Position numbers and translations under genes: made by a program
Notes under the pieces: generated by a model
Database searches by the model: none
What the model saw: only the letters and a program-made list of their open reading frames with translations
What the model was told of the DNA's origin: nothing
NCBI RefSeq assembly: GCF_016862075.1
Contig: NZ_BOMG01000052.1
Span: forward strand, 95,559-159,558
Reading direction: 5' to 3'
From: Actinoplanes couchii
Lineage (GTDB): Bacteria > Actinomycetota > Actinomycetes > Mycobacteriales > Micromonosporaceae
DNA length: 64,000 nucleotides
Shown here: positions 24,935 through 32,562 of the stretch, in pieces
Layout: every line of letters begins with the position of its first letter
How positions within the stretch are numbered: the first letter of the stretch is position 1

Positions 24935-27079
24935 TTGACCGTGCAGAGCCCCGTCAATCCATCGTTCCGTGACTCGACCAGCGCCGAGGACTGGGAACAC
25001 GCCCTGATCAGTGGAAACGGCCGGCAGGGCGCGCTCTGCCACGGATCACCCACCGTGCTGCGTTTCACCCTCGCGCACGAGGATCTCTTCCAGCCGGTCA
25101 CCGAACCACTGCCCGCACCGCACACCGCCCCGGCCCTGCCCCGGCTGCGGGGGCTGCTGGCCACCGACCGGTTCCGCGACGCGGCCCGCGCGGTGTGCGA
25201 CATCGCGGTTCACGAGCATTCCGGGTACCGGGAAACACGCTGGATCGATCCGCTGATCGGCGCGGGAACGCTGACTTTCACCCCGGCGTCACCCGGCTCC
25301 GGTTATCAACGCGGCACCGACTTCGCCACCGGCGTGGTCCGCCAGACGTGGGACGGGGTGACCGTCGACGCGTTCGTGTCCCGGGTCGCCGACGCGCTCG
25401 TCATCCGGATCACCGGCACCGACGGGGTGGTCGGCATCGATCCGATCGACGGCGAGCCGGAGAAACCGGTCCGGCACACCGTCGACCGGCTCGGCGACGA
25501 CCTGGTGCTCACCGGCACATTCCCGGGGGAACTGTGGACGGGAGCACTGGACGGCTGGACCGTGGCGGTGCGGGTCCGGCGTACCGCGCAATCGGTGTTG
25601 ATCGTGGCCCGGACCGCGACCGGAACGCGCACGCCCGCCACCGCCCTGGCCGCCCTGCCCACCGAAGACTTCGACGAACTGCTGAAAGAGCACGCCGCCG
25701 TGCACCGCGACCTGTACGAACGGTCCGAACTGGACCTCGGCGGGCATCGGGCGCAGACCCTGTTCGACGCCGGCCGGTACGCGATCATCAGCAGCACCGG
25801 CGCCACCCCGCCCACCCTGCAGGGCGTCTGGAGCGGCACCTGGTCACCGCCGTGGCGCAGCGGCTGGACCATCGACGGCAACCTGCAGGCCGCCCTGCTC
25901 GCCGTGCACACCACCGGCACCCCGGAGCTGATGCCGCCGCTGTTCGACCTGCTCGACCGCCAACTCGGCGACTACCGGGAGAACGCGCGCCGCCTCTACG
26001 GACTGCCCGGCCTGTTCATCCCCGCGCACCTGGGCACCCACGGCCGGGCGAACCACTTCGGCCCGGTCTGGTGCCTCACCATGTGGACCACCGGCGCCGC
26101 CTGGCTGGCCCGCCTCTACCTGGAGCACTGGCAGCACACCGGCGACCGGGAGTTCCTGGCGGACCGGGCGCTGCCGTTCCTGCGCGAGGCCGCCGCGTTC
26201 CACCTCGGGTTCGCCGAGATCCACGACGGGCGGGCCCGGTTCAGCCCGTCCTACTCCCCCGAGAACGACCCCGGCCAGGACGGTGATCAGGCATGTGTGG
26301 ACGCCACCCTGGACGTGCAGGCGGTCGGCGCCCTGCTCCGCGGCCTGCTGACGATCACCGCGGAGCTGGGGATCGACGACCCGGACGCGGTCCGCTGGCG
26401 GGCGCTGCTGGCCGCGCTGCCGGCCTACCGGATCAACGACGCCGGTGAGCTGGCCGAATGGATCGACGGGCGTTTCCCCGACAACCACGAGCATCGGCAC
26501 TGCAGCCACCTCTACCCGTTCTACTACGGCGGCGACCCGGCGTTCGACGAAGATCAAGCCCTCAGAGCGGCTGCGGTACGGGCGGTGCGGGCCCGGTTGC
26601 GGTGGTGGCTGTCCGAGGCGTCCGACGAGATGGGGTACGGGCTGGCACTGCTCGGTGTGGCAGCGGCCCATCTGGGGCTGGCCGAGGAGGCGTACGCGGC
26701 GCTGACCCGGATCGGTGAGGCCTACTGGCGCCCGAACATGGTCCCCACCCACAACCGGGACCACATGTTCAACGTGGACCTGGCCGGTGGTTATCCGGCC
26801 CTGGTGGTGGCGATGCTGCTGCACAGCCGGGACGTGCGGACCGACGGTGTCGCCCGGATCGAGCTGCTGCCCGCGCTGCCGTCGGCCTGGCCGTCCGGCC
26901 GGGTCCGCGGACTGATCGCCCGGGGCCCGGTGACCGTCGATCTGACCTGGACCCCGTCGTCGGTGACAGCGGTGCTGACGTCCGCGGTGGACCGCACCGT
27001 GGAACTCTCGTTCCCCGGCGGCTCGGCGACCCTGCGGCTGGCCGCCGGAGTTCCGGTCACCGTCGACCGGGCCCGGTAG
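24935..27079 (+). CDS. GH95-like alpha-L-fucosidase/galactosidase
   Basis: A 714-residue protein related to family GH95. An N-terminal beta-sandwich (ISGNGRQGALCHGSPTVLRF, the usual GH95 opening) is followed by a helical (alpha/alpha)6 barrel with LQGVWSGTWSPPWRSGWTID, EHRHCSHLYPFYYGG and MVPTHNRDHMFNVDLAGGYP, and a C-terminal beta domain. GH95 enzymes remove alpha-1,2-fucose or alpha-L-galactose from oligosaccharides. The sequence is divergent around the barrel asparagines (DGN in place of the usual NxN), so the exact sugar is unsure. No signal peptide. The start is TTG at 24935 or GTG at 24941; neither has a ribosome site, suggesting a leaderless transcript starting within the operator. Confidence 0.8.
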   Translation: MTVQSPVNPSFRDSTSAEDWEHALISGNGRQGALCHGSPTVLRFTLAHEDLFQPVTEPLPAPHTAPALPRLRGLLATDRFRDAARAVCDIAVHEHSGYRETRWIDPLIGAGTLTFTPASPGSGYQRGTDFATGVVRQTWDGVTVDAFVSRVADALVIRITGTDGVVGIDPIDGEPEKPVRHTVDRLGDDLVLTGTFPGELWTGALDGWTVAVRVRRTAQSVLIVARTATGTRTPATALAALPTEDFDELLKEHAAVHRDLYERSELDLGGHRAQTLFDAGRYAIISSTGATPPTLQGVWSGTWSPPWRSGWTIDGNLQAALLAVHTTGTPELMPPLFDLLDRQLGDYRENARRLYGLPGLFIPAHLGTHGRANHFGPVWCLTMWTTGAAWLARLYLEHWQHTGDREFLADRALPFLREAAAFHLGFAEIHDGRARFSPSYSPENDPGQDGDQACVDATLDVQAVGALLRGLLTITAELGIDDPDAVRWRALLAALPAYRINDAGELAEWIDGRFPDNHEHRHCSHLYPFYYGGDPAFDEDQALRAAAVRAVRARLRWWLSEASDEMGYGLALLGVAAAHLGLAEEAYAALTRIGEAYWRPNMVPTHNRDHMFNVDLAGGYPALVVAMLLHSRDVRTDGVARIELLPALPSAWPSGRVRGLIARGPVTVDLTWTPSSVTAVLTSAVDRTVELSFPGGSATLRLAAGVPVTVDRAR

Positions 27080-27084
27080 GTGGA

Positions 27085-27117
27085 TCCGGGCCGGCGCCTG
27101 CCCCGCGCCGGCCCGGA
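27085..27117. terminator. Bidirectional hairpin terminator
   Basis: A perfect 13-bp stem (TCCGGGCCGGCGC with its complement) and a 7-nt loop lie between the convergent GH95 and permease genes, 5 bp past the GH95 stop. There is no T tract. Confidence 0.6.
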
Positions 27118-27123
27118 CGATCC

Positions 27124-28083
27124 TCAGCCCTTGACGGCTCCGATGATCACGCCCTTGGTGAAGTGGCGCTGCACGAACGGGTAGATGATCAGGGCGGGGA
27201 CGATCGTCACCACCACTACGGCCATCTTGATCGCCAGGCTGGGCGGGACGGCCGAGCCCAGGCCGGGGATCGCCACCGCGGCGCCGGACGTGGACGGGGT
27301 CTGGCCGGCCAGGATGAACTGCTGGAGCACCCGCTGGACCGGCTGCAGGTCGTTGCGGTCGATGTAGAGGATCGCGTTGAAGAACGCGTTCCAGTACCCG
27401 ACCGCGTAGAACAGGCCGACCACCGCGGTGACCGCTTTCGACAGCGGCAGCACGATCCGCCACAGGATCCGGAACTCGCCGGCACCGTCCATCCGGGCGC
27501 TGTCGTACAGCTCGCCGGGGATGTTCATGAAGAACGCCCGCAGCACCACCAGGTTGAACGCGCTGATCGCGGTCGGCAGGATCAACGCGAGCAGGTTGTC
27601 CTTCAGGCCCAGCCCGGTGACCACCAGATAGCTCGGGATCATGCCGGGGTAGATCAGGAACGTGAGCAGGAAGTAGAACAGGATCGGCCGGTGCCCGAGG
27701 GTGCCGGGACGGGACAGGCCGTACGCGGCGAGCACCGTGACGACCAGGCTGATCGCCGTGCCGGCGAGCGTGACGATCGTGCTGACCAGGATCGCGTCGG
27801 TGATCTGCCCGCCCGAGAAGATCACCACGTAGGCGGACGGGTTGAACTCGCGCGGCAGGAAGACGTAGCCACCGGCCTCGTTGATCGTCTTCTCGGACGA
27901 GAGGCTGGTGACCACGACCACCCAGAGCGGGACGATCACGACCGCCACCACCAGGGTGAGGATCGTGCCCTTGCCGAACTGGCCGAGCAGGGTCGGCGGT
28001 TCCTCCCAGGCCGGTCCGGCATTCTTGCGGCGGGGACGGATCGCGGTGTCCGCGCTCACGAGTTTCACGGTGTCTGCGCTCAT
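27124..28083 (-). CDS. CUT1 sugar ABC transporter permease (MalG-like)
   Basis: A 319-residue inner-membrane permease with six hydrophobic segments. The EAA-type coupling loop is IPGELYDSARMDGAGEFRILWRIVLPLSK, with the conserved DGAGEFxIxxxIxLP. The start ATG (28083) overlaps the upstream permease stop as ATGA, so the two permeases are translationally coupled. It is the last gene of the binding protein-permease-permease operon. No ATPase is encoded here; CUT1 systems in actinobacteria often share a common MsiK-type ATPase located elsewhere, which is the likely arrangement (known for Streptomyces, inferred here). Confidence 0.93.
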   Translation of the reverse strand: MSADTVKLVSADTAIRPRRKNAGPAWEEPPTLLGQFGKGTILTLVVAVVIVPLWVVVVTSLSSEKTINEAGGYVFLPREFNPSAYVVIFSGGQITDAILVSTIVTLAGTAISLVVTVLAAYGLSRPGTLGHRPILFYFLLTFLIYPGMIPSYLVVTGLGLKDNLLALILPTAISAFNLVVLRAFFMNIPGELYDSARMDGAGEFRILWRIVLPLSKAVTAVVGLFYAVGYWNAFFNAILYIDRNDLQPVQRVLQQFILAGQTPSTSGAAVAIPGLGSAVPPSLAIKMAVVVVTIVPALIIYPFVQRHFTKGVIIGAVKG

Positions 28084-29078
28084 GACTTCGAATAGATCCC
28101 TTGCTCGCCGAACCGGTGTGCCAGCTTGTTCGCGCCCACGATCAACAGGATGCCGATCACGGCCTTGAACAGGCCCGCGGCGGCGCCGACACCCCACTGC
28201 TGGACGGCGATGCCCTGGTAGTAGACGTAGGTGTCGAGCACCTCGGCCGCCTCCCGGCCGACCATCTCGCGCTGCAGCACGAACTGCTCGAAGCCGACGT
28301 TCAGCGCGTCACCGAGCCGCAGGATCAGCAGCAGGATGATCACCGATCGCAGTCCGGGCAGGGTGATGTGCCACATCCGGCGCCACCGGCCGGCCCCGTC
28401 CGCGGCGGACGCCTCGTACAGCGCGGGGTCGATCGCCGCCAGCGCCGCCAGGAAGACGATCATGCCCCAGCCGGCGTCCTTCCAGACCGCCTCCGAGGTG
28501 ACCAGGAAGATGAAGGTGTCCGGGTTCGTCATGATCTCCGGGGGCGTGTACCCGGCCTGCCGCAACGTCTGGGAGAGCAGTCCCGCCCCGCCGAGCATCA
28601 TCTGGAACAGCGACACCACCAGCACCCAGCTGAAGAAGTGCGGCAGGTAGACGACGGCCTGCACCAGCGTCCGGATCTTCGGCGACATGATGCTGTTCAG
28701 CAGGATCGCCAGCAGGATCGGGATCGGGAAGTAGAACACCAGCTGGAACGCGGTGATCGACAGCGTGGTGAGCACCGAGTCCCAGAACGCCGGGTTCTTG
28801 AACAGGTACTCGAAGTTCCCGAATCCGATCCACTCGCTGTAGAGGAACGCCTCGAGCGGATCGTCGCCGACGAACGGGTTGTAATCTTGGAACGCGATCA
28901 CGTTGCCGAGCGCCGGGACGTAGTGGAACACCAGCAACAACAGCATCGCCGGTACGCACATGAGCAGCAGCGGCCAGTCCCGCCGCAGCCGCTGCCCGAT
29001 GGACAGCTGCTGCCTTTTCGTCTTCGGTGTCGTCTTCGCCTTCGGTGGGGAAACCGGAGCGATCGGTGGGGCGCTCAT
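28080..29078 (-). CDS. CUT1 sugar ABC transporter permease (LplB/MalF-like)
   Basis: A 332-residue permease with about six membrane segments, beginning LLLMCVPAMLLLLVFHYVPALGNV. The coupling loop is DPALYEASAADGAGRWRRMWHITLPGLRSV. The region YLPHFFSWVLVVSLFQMMLGG and the C-terminal VLQREMVGREAAEVLDTYVYYQGI are typical of the LplB subgroup, which imports complex oligosaccharides. The 3' end overlaps the MalG-like gene by 4 bp, and its start overlaps the binding-protein gene by 4 bp. Confidence 0.93.
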   Translation of the reverse strand: MSAPPIAPVSPPKAKTTPKTKRQQLSIGQRLRRDWPLLLMCVPAMLLLLVFHYVPALGNVIAFQDYNPFVGDDPLEAFLYSEWIGFGNFEYLFKNPAFWDSVLTTLSITAFQLVFYFPIPILLAILLNSIMSPKIRTLVQAVVYLPHFFSWVLVVSLFQMMLGGAGLLSQTLRQAGYTPPEIMTNPDTFIFLVTSEAVWKDAGWGMIVFLAALAAIDPALYEASAADGAGRWRRMWHITLPGLRSVIILLLILRLGDALNVGFEQFVLQREMVGREAAEVLDTYVYYQGIAVQQWGVGAAAGLFKAVIGILLIVGANKLAHRFGEQGIYSKS

Positions 29079-30733
29079 CGTCCGTTGTCAGCCAGGACCT
29101 TGGCGTAGAAGTCGCGGCCCGCGTCGCCACCACCGGCCCGCCAGTCAGCGAGAACCTTGTCGAAGCTGCTGACCGGCGCCCGGCCGCGCAGGATGTCGGT
29201 GATCTTGTCCTCGGTGGGAGTCGCGAGAGCCGCCTGCTGGCTGGGGGTCTCGACCTTGATGCCGTCCCAGGGGTTCGTCTCCAGGTACTGCGCCGCGTCG
29301 TTGCCCCAGTTCACGAAGTCGGCCGCGTACGTCGGGATGTCCGGTCCGCCGACCACCACCGGCGGGCGGCCGCCGAGGAAGATGAACTGGTTGGCGAACT
29401 CCTTCACCCACAGGTCGTTGGTGACCGGGGCACCGGAGGCGTCCCGCTTGAAGTGGGTGCCCTCGATCCCGAACTGCTGCAGCTCCCACTCCTTGGTGCC
29501 GAACGGCGCCGCGGTGTAGTTGAGCACCCGCAGCAGCTCCTGCACGCGCTCCGCGCCCTGGCCCTTCTTGATGAAGGTCCACAGGATGCCGGGCCGGGTG
29601 CGCCAGCGGACCGGGTTCTTGCCCTTCTCCGAGCCGAAGACCTTCACGGCCTGCATGTTGAACTTCGGATTGATCTGTACGGCCGGGCGCCAGGTCTCCT
29701 TCCAGGAACCGCCGCCGGTGGCGTACATGAAGATCTTGCCGCCCTTGAACAGCGTCGTCACGTCACCGCCGTCACCGCTGGCGATGTCCGGGTGGATCAG
29801 CTTCTCCGCATAGAGCCGGGCCATGAACTCGATGGCCTGCTTGTACTCCGGCAGCTCCATCCGGTGCACGACCTTGCCGTCGGCCTGCTTGAGCCAGCCG
29901 TTCTCCGAGCCGCCGGCGCCGCAGATCTGCTGCACCTCCAGCCAGATGTCACCGAACGCCCACTCGCCCTTGCCGGCGTTGGTGAACTTCTTGCCGAAGT
30001 CGTACAGCTCGTCCAGGGTGGTCGGCGCCGCGATGCCCCGCTCGTCGGCGACGTCCTTGCGGTAGAACAGCACCGACGGGTAGGGCGCGTCCGTCGGGAA
30101 CGGGACGCCCATCAGCTTGCCGCCCCACACCGAGTCCTGCCAGGCAGCGGTGTCCAGGCCGGCCAGCATCGGGTACGCGTTGACCTTGTCCCCGGTCAGG
30201 AACGGCCCCAGGTCCTCGAACAGGGCGGGCACCGCCTCGGAGAACCGGGCCAGCTTGGCGATCTCCCAACCCGGGATACAGGTCAGATCCGGTACGTCCC
30301 GGGCGCCGAGCATCGTGTTCAGCTTGTCGCCGTAGGTGTTGCCGTCCTGGATGCTGAAGTTGATCGTCGCGCCCATGTCCGCGTTGACCGCTTCGACCAG
30401 CTTGTTCGCGGTCGGCGGGGCCGGGCCCCACCACGGGGTGCTCGCGGTGATCGGCTTGCCGCTGGGGGCCGCCTTCTCGGTGATCGCGTCGGCGAGCGAC
30501 GTCGGGTACTTCGTGTAGCCGTCGGCCATCGGCCGGACACCCTTGATGTCCGGCGGGACCAGGGTGGAGTCCTTGAACTGCGGGAGAAGACCGGCGGCCT
30601 GCTGGGCGTTGGTCGCCCCGCCCCGGGAAGCCGGCTCCTTGCTGCACCCCGCGAGCGCGCCGCCGCTCGCCATCGTGGCGGCGCCGAGGCCCACCAGCCC
30701 CAGGAAGTTCCGCCTGCTCGTTGACGCGCCCAC
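29075..30733 (-). CDS. Tat-exported sugar-binding lipoprotein
   Basis: A 552-residue extracellular solute-binding protein and first gene of the importer operon. The signal is unusual in combining a twin-arginine motif (SRRNFLGL, residues 6-13) with a lipobox (LAGC, Cys at about residue 29), so it should be exported folded by Tat and then lipidated. The mature protein has the long type found with LplB-like permeases (FYRKDVADERGIAAPTTLDELYDF, KPITASTPWWGPAPP). The ligand is probably the oligosaccharide cleaved by the adjacent GH42 and GH95 enzymes (inference). A ROK-type inverted repeat lies 25-50 bp upstream of its ATG. Confidence 0.93.
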   Translation of the reverse strand: MGASTSRRNFLGLVGLGAATMASGGALAGCSKEPASRGGATNAQQAAGLLPQFKDSTLVPPDIKGVRPMADGYTKYPTSLADAITEKAAPSGKPITASTPWWGPAPPTANKLVEAVNADMGATINFSIQDGNTYGDKLNTMLGARDVPDLTCIPGWEIAKLARFSEAVPALFEDLGPFLTGDKVNAYPMLAGLDTAAWQDSVWGGKLMGVPFPTDAPYPSVLFYRKDVADERGIAAPTTLDELYDFGKKFTNAGKGEWAFGDIWLEVQQICGAGGSENGWLKQADGKVVHRMELPEYKQAIEFMARLYAEKLIHPDIASGDGGDVTTLFKGGKIFMYATGGGSWKETWRPAVQINPKFNMQAVKVFGSEKGKNPVRWRTRPGILWTFIKKGQGAERVQELLRVLNYTAAPFGTKEWELQQFGIEGTHFKRDASGAPVTNDLWVKEFANQFIFLGGRPPVVVGGPDIPTYAADFVNWGNDAAQYLETNPWDGIKVETPSQQAALATPTEDKITDILRGRAPVSSFDKVLADWRAGGGDAGRDFYAKVLADNGR

Positions 30734-30757
30734 GGCGCACCACCCTTCCGTTATGGG

Positions 30758-30784
30758 TTTAGTTTGGTTAGCGTCTAAACTAAG
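30758..30784. promoter_or_regulatory. Probable ROK repressor operator (site 2)
   Basis: TTAGTTT (30759-30765) and AAACTAA (30777-30783) are an exact inverted repeat with an 11-nt spacer. The flanks match site 1: TTTAGTTTGG on the left and TCTAAAC followed by TAAGTA on the right. It lies between the binding-protein gene and the divergent ROK gene, where it could control both import and the repressor itself. Confidence 0.65.
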
Positions 30785-30880
30785 TACATCGAAGACAAGC
30801 TAACCGACGCGGTGACAACCCGACAAGAACCAATTGGGAGCGCACCCATCCCCGTGGAACGTCATGACCAAGGACTCGAT

Positions 30881-32044
30881 GTGAAGAACACCCGACCGGC
30901 CGACTTCACCGATGTGCGCGCTACGAACCTGTCCGTGGTCCTGCACCATCTGCGCGCCGAGGGGCCCAGCTCACGGGCCGCGATCGCCGCGTCGACCGGG
31001 CTCAACAAGGCCACCGTCTCCAGCCTCACCGGCACCCTGATCGAGCAGCGGCTGCTGCGCGAGACCGGCCACACCGGCAACCGCATCGGGCGCCCCGGCA
31101 CCGCGCTCGCCCTGGACGGATCCGCCTACGCGGCGATCGGCCTCCAGGTCGCCGCTGACCGGCTCACCGCCCTGGCCGTCGACTTCGCCGGCGACCAGAT
31201 GCTGCTGTGGCACCGGGCCTTCAGCACCGGGGCGTTCTCGTCGGGCCGCGGCGTCAGCGCGATCACCGCCCTCGCCCAGCGGGCCGCCACCCGGGTCCGG
31301 CAGCAGGGCCGGCAGGTTCTCGGCGTCACCGTCGCCGTCCCCGGCCTGGTCGAGGAGAGCGGCACCGTCCGGCTGTCACCGCCGCTCGGCTGGTCCGACG
31401 TCGACCTGCGCGGGCAGCTCAGCGGCTCGCTGCGGCAGCCCGGGCTGGAGGTGGCGGTCGCCAACCACGCCGGGCTCGCCGCCGTCGCCGAGCTGCGGCA
31501 CGGCGGGCACCCCGGGGCCGACCTCACCTATGTGACGGGCGCCGCCGGCATCGAGGCGGGCATCGTCGTCGACGGCCGGCTGCTGCACGGATCCCGCGGC
31601 TTCACCGGGCAGATCGGACGGTTCGCCCTCGGGCCGGCCGGGTCACCCACCCTCGCCGACCTGGCCGGGATCGAGCCGCTGGTCCGGCGCGCCCTGCCCG
31701 GTTACGACCCGGCGTCACTGACCGACCTGGCGCCCGCCGTCGAGCAGGTGGCGATCCTGGCCCGCGCCGGCGACAGCGGCGCCCTCGACGCGCTGCGCGA
31801 CACCGGCACCCACCTGGGGCAGGGGCTGGCCCTGGTGGCGAACCTGGTCAACCCGTCCGCGATCATCCTCGGCGATCACTACGCGGCGCTGGCCGAGTGG
31901 CTGATCCCGGCCGCCTCCGCCGAACTGTCCCGGCACACCCTGACCTCCACGCACCTGGCCGCCTCGGCGCTGGGCCTGCACGCGGCGGCCCTGGGCGGAG
32001 CCGTCACCCACCTGGACCGCATCGACACCGGCACCCTCCCCTGA
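30881..32044 (+). CDS. ROK-family transcriptional repressor
   Basis: A 387-residue repressor. Residues 1-75 form a winged HTH (RATNLSVVLHHLRAEGPSSRAAIAASTGLNKATVSSLTGTLIE), followed by GRPGTALAL. The sugar-binding ROK domain follows (VLGVTVAVPGLVEESGTVRLSPPLGW, LTYVTGAAGIEAGIVVDG, GLALVANLVNPSAIILGD). The zinc motif CxCGxxGC typical of ROK kinases is absent and the usual GHxxxxxxG region reads GQIGRFALG, so it is a repressor rather than a kinase. The GTG at 30881 is chosen because AAGGA lies 6 nt upstream; in-frame GTG codons at 30812 and 30854 are alternatives. It probably binds the two TTTAGTTT sites and is released by a sugar from the GH42/GH95 pathway. Confidence 0.9.
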   Translation: MKNTRPADFTDVRATNLSVVLHHLRAEGPSSRAAIAASTGLNKATVSSLTGTLIEQRLLRETGHTGNRIGRPGTALALDGSAYAAIGLQVAADRLTALAVDFAGDQMLLWHRAFSTGAFSSGRGVSAITALAQRAATRVRQQGRQVLGVTVAVPGLVEESGTVRLSPPLGWSDVDLRGQLSGSLRQPGLEVAVANHAGLAAVAELRHGGHPGADLTYVTGAAGIEAGIVVDGRLLHGSRGFTGQIGRFALGPAGSPTLADLAGIEPLVRRALPGYDPASLTDLAPAVEQVAILARAGDSGALDALRDTGTHLGQGLALVANLVNPSAIILGDHYAALAEWLIPAASAELSRHTLTSTHLAASALGLHAAALGGAVTHLDRIDTGTLP

Positions 32045-32510
32045 CCATCCGCCACTCCGCCCCTCCGCCCCTCCGCGCCGCCCCTGCACGCCGCACCTCC
32101 GCACCGGACCTCCGCGCTGGACCTCCGCGTCGCCCGACACCCCGGCCGCGGCCGCCCGCCGCTCGTGTGGTGGGCGGCATCAGTGCGAGCACGGCCCGAC
32201 ACCCCGCCGCAACCGCACCCCGCACGGCCCGACACCCCGCCGCAACCGGCCGCCGCGCCGTGCCCCGCGCCACCCGCCGTGCTGCCCCGCACCACGCTCC
32301 GCACCGCCGGTGCCGCGCCGCAACCGGCCGCCGCGCCGTGCCCCGCGCCACCCGGCGTGCTGCCCCGCGACGGGCGGGCGGTTGCGGCGCGGCTGGTAAC
32401 AATCGATGACGGAACATGCTGCTTGCGCCTTGACCGAGGCGTAACTGTGGTGCGAGCCTCAGGGAACTCCGTCCGAAACATTCGCGAAACCACTCGCGGA
32501 GGCTTCTCCC
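32045..32510. repeat. C-rich repeat spacer before the GH3 gene
   Basis: No credible gene. A 27-bp unit (GCACGGCCCGACACCCCGCC...) occurs at 32189-32215 and 32222-32248. A 52-bp unit (beginning GCCGCAACCGGCCGCCGCGC) occurs at 32239-32290 and 32317-32368 with one mismatch. The strand bias toward C on the plus strand is strong. The function is unknown, and the repeats could simply be slippage products. Confidence 0.75.
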
Positions 32511-32542
32511 GCGGCGTTGTCGAAGCGCTTCGACAACGCCGC
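32511..32542. promoter_or_regulatory. 32-bp perfect palindrome, LacI-type operator
   Basis: A perfect 32-bp palindrome with no spacer. The half-site is GCGGCGTTGTCGAAGC and the centre GAAGCGCTTC matches the CG-centred operators bound by LacI-family sugar repressors. It ends 20 bp before the GTG start of the GH3 gene, the position expected for a repressor site over the promoter or leader. No LacI gene is in the window, so a distant regulator is implied. Confidence 0.7.
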
Positions 32543-32562
32543 TCGGCCCGAAGGAACACGTT

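Noticed and set aside
32189..32368. Insertion-sequence remnant
   Set aside because: Only short direct repeats are present; no terminal inverted repeats or transposase traces were found.
31207..32409. 400-residue plus-strand frame overlapping the ROK gene
   Set aside because: Shadow of the ROK reading frame that continues into the C-rich repeat spacer.
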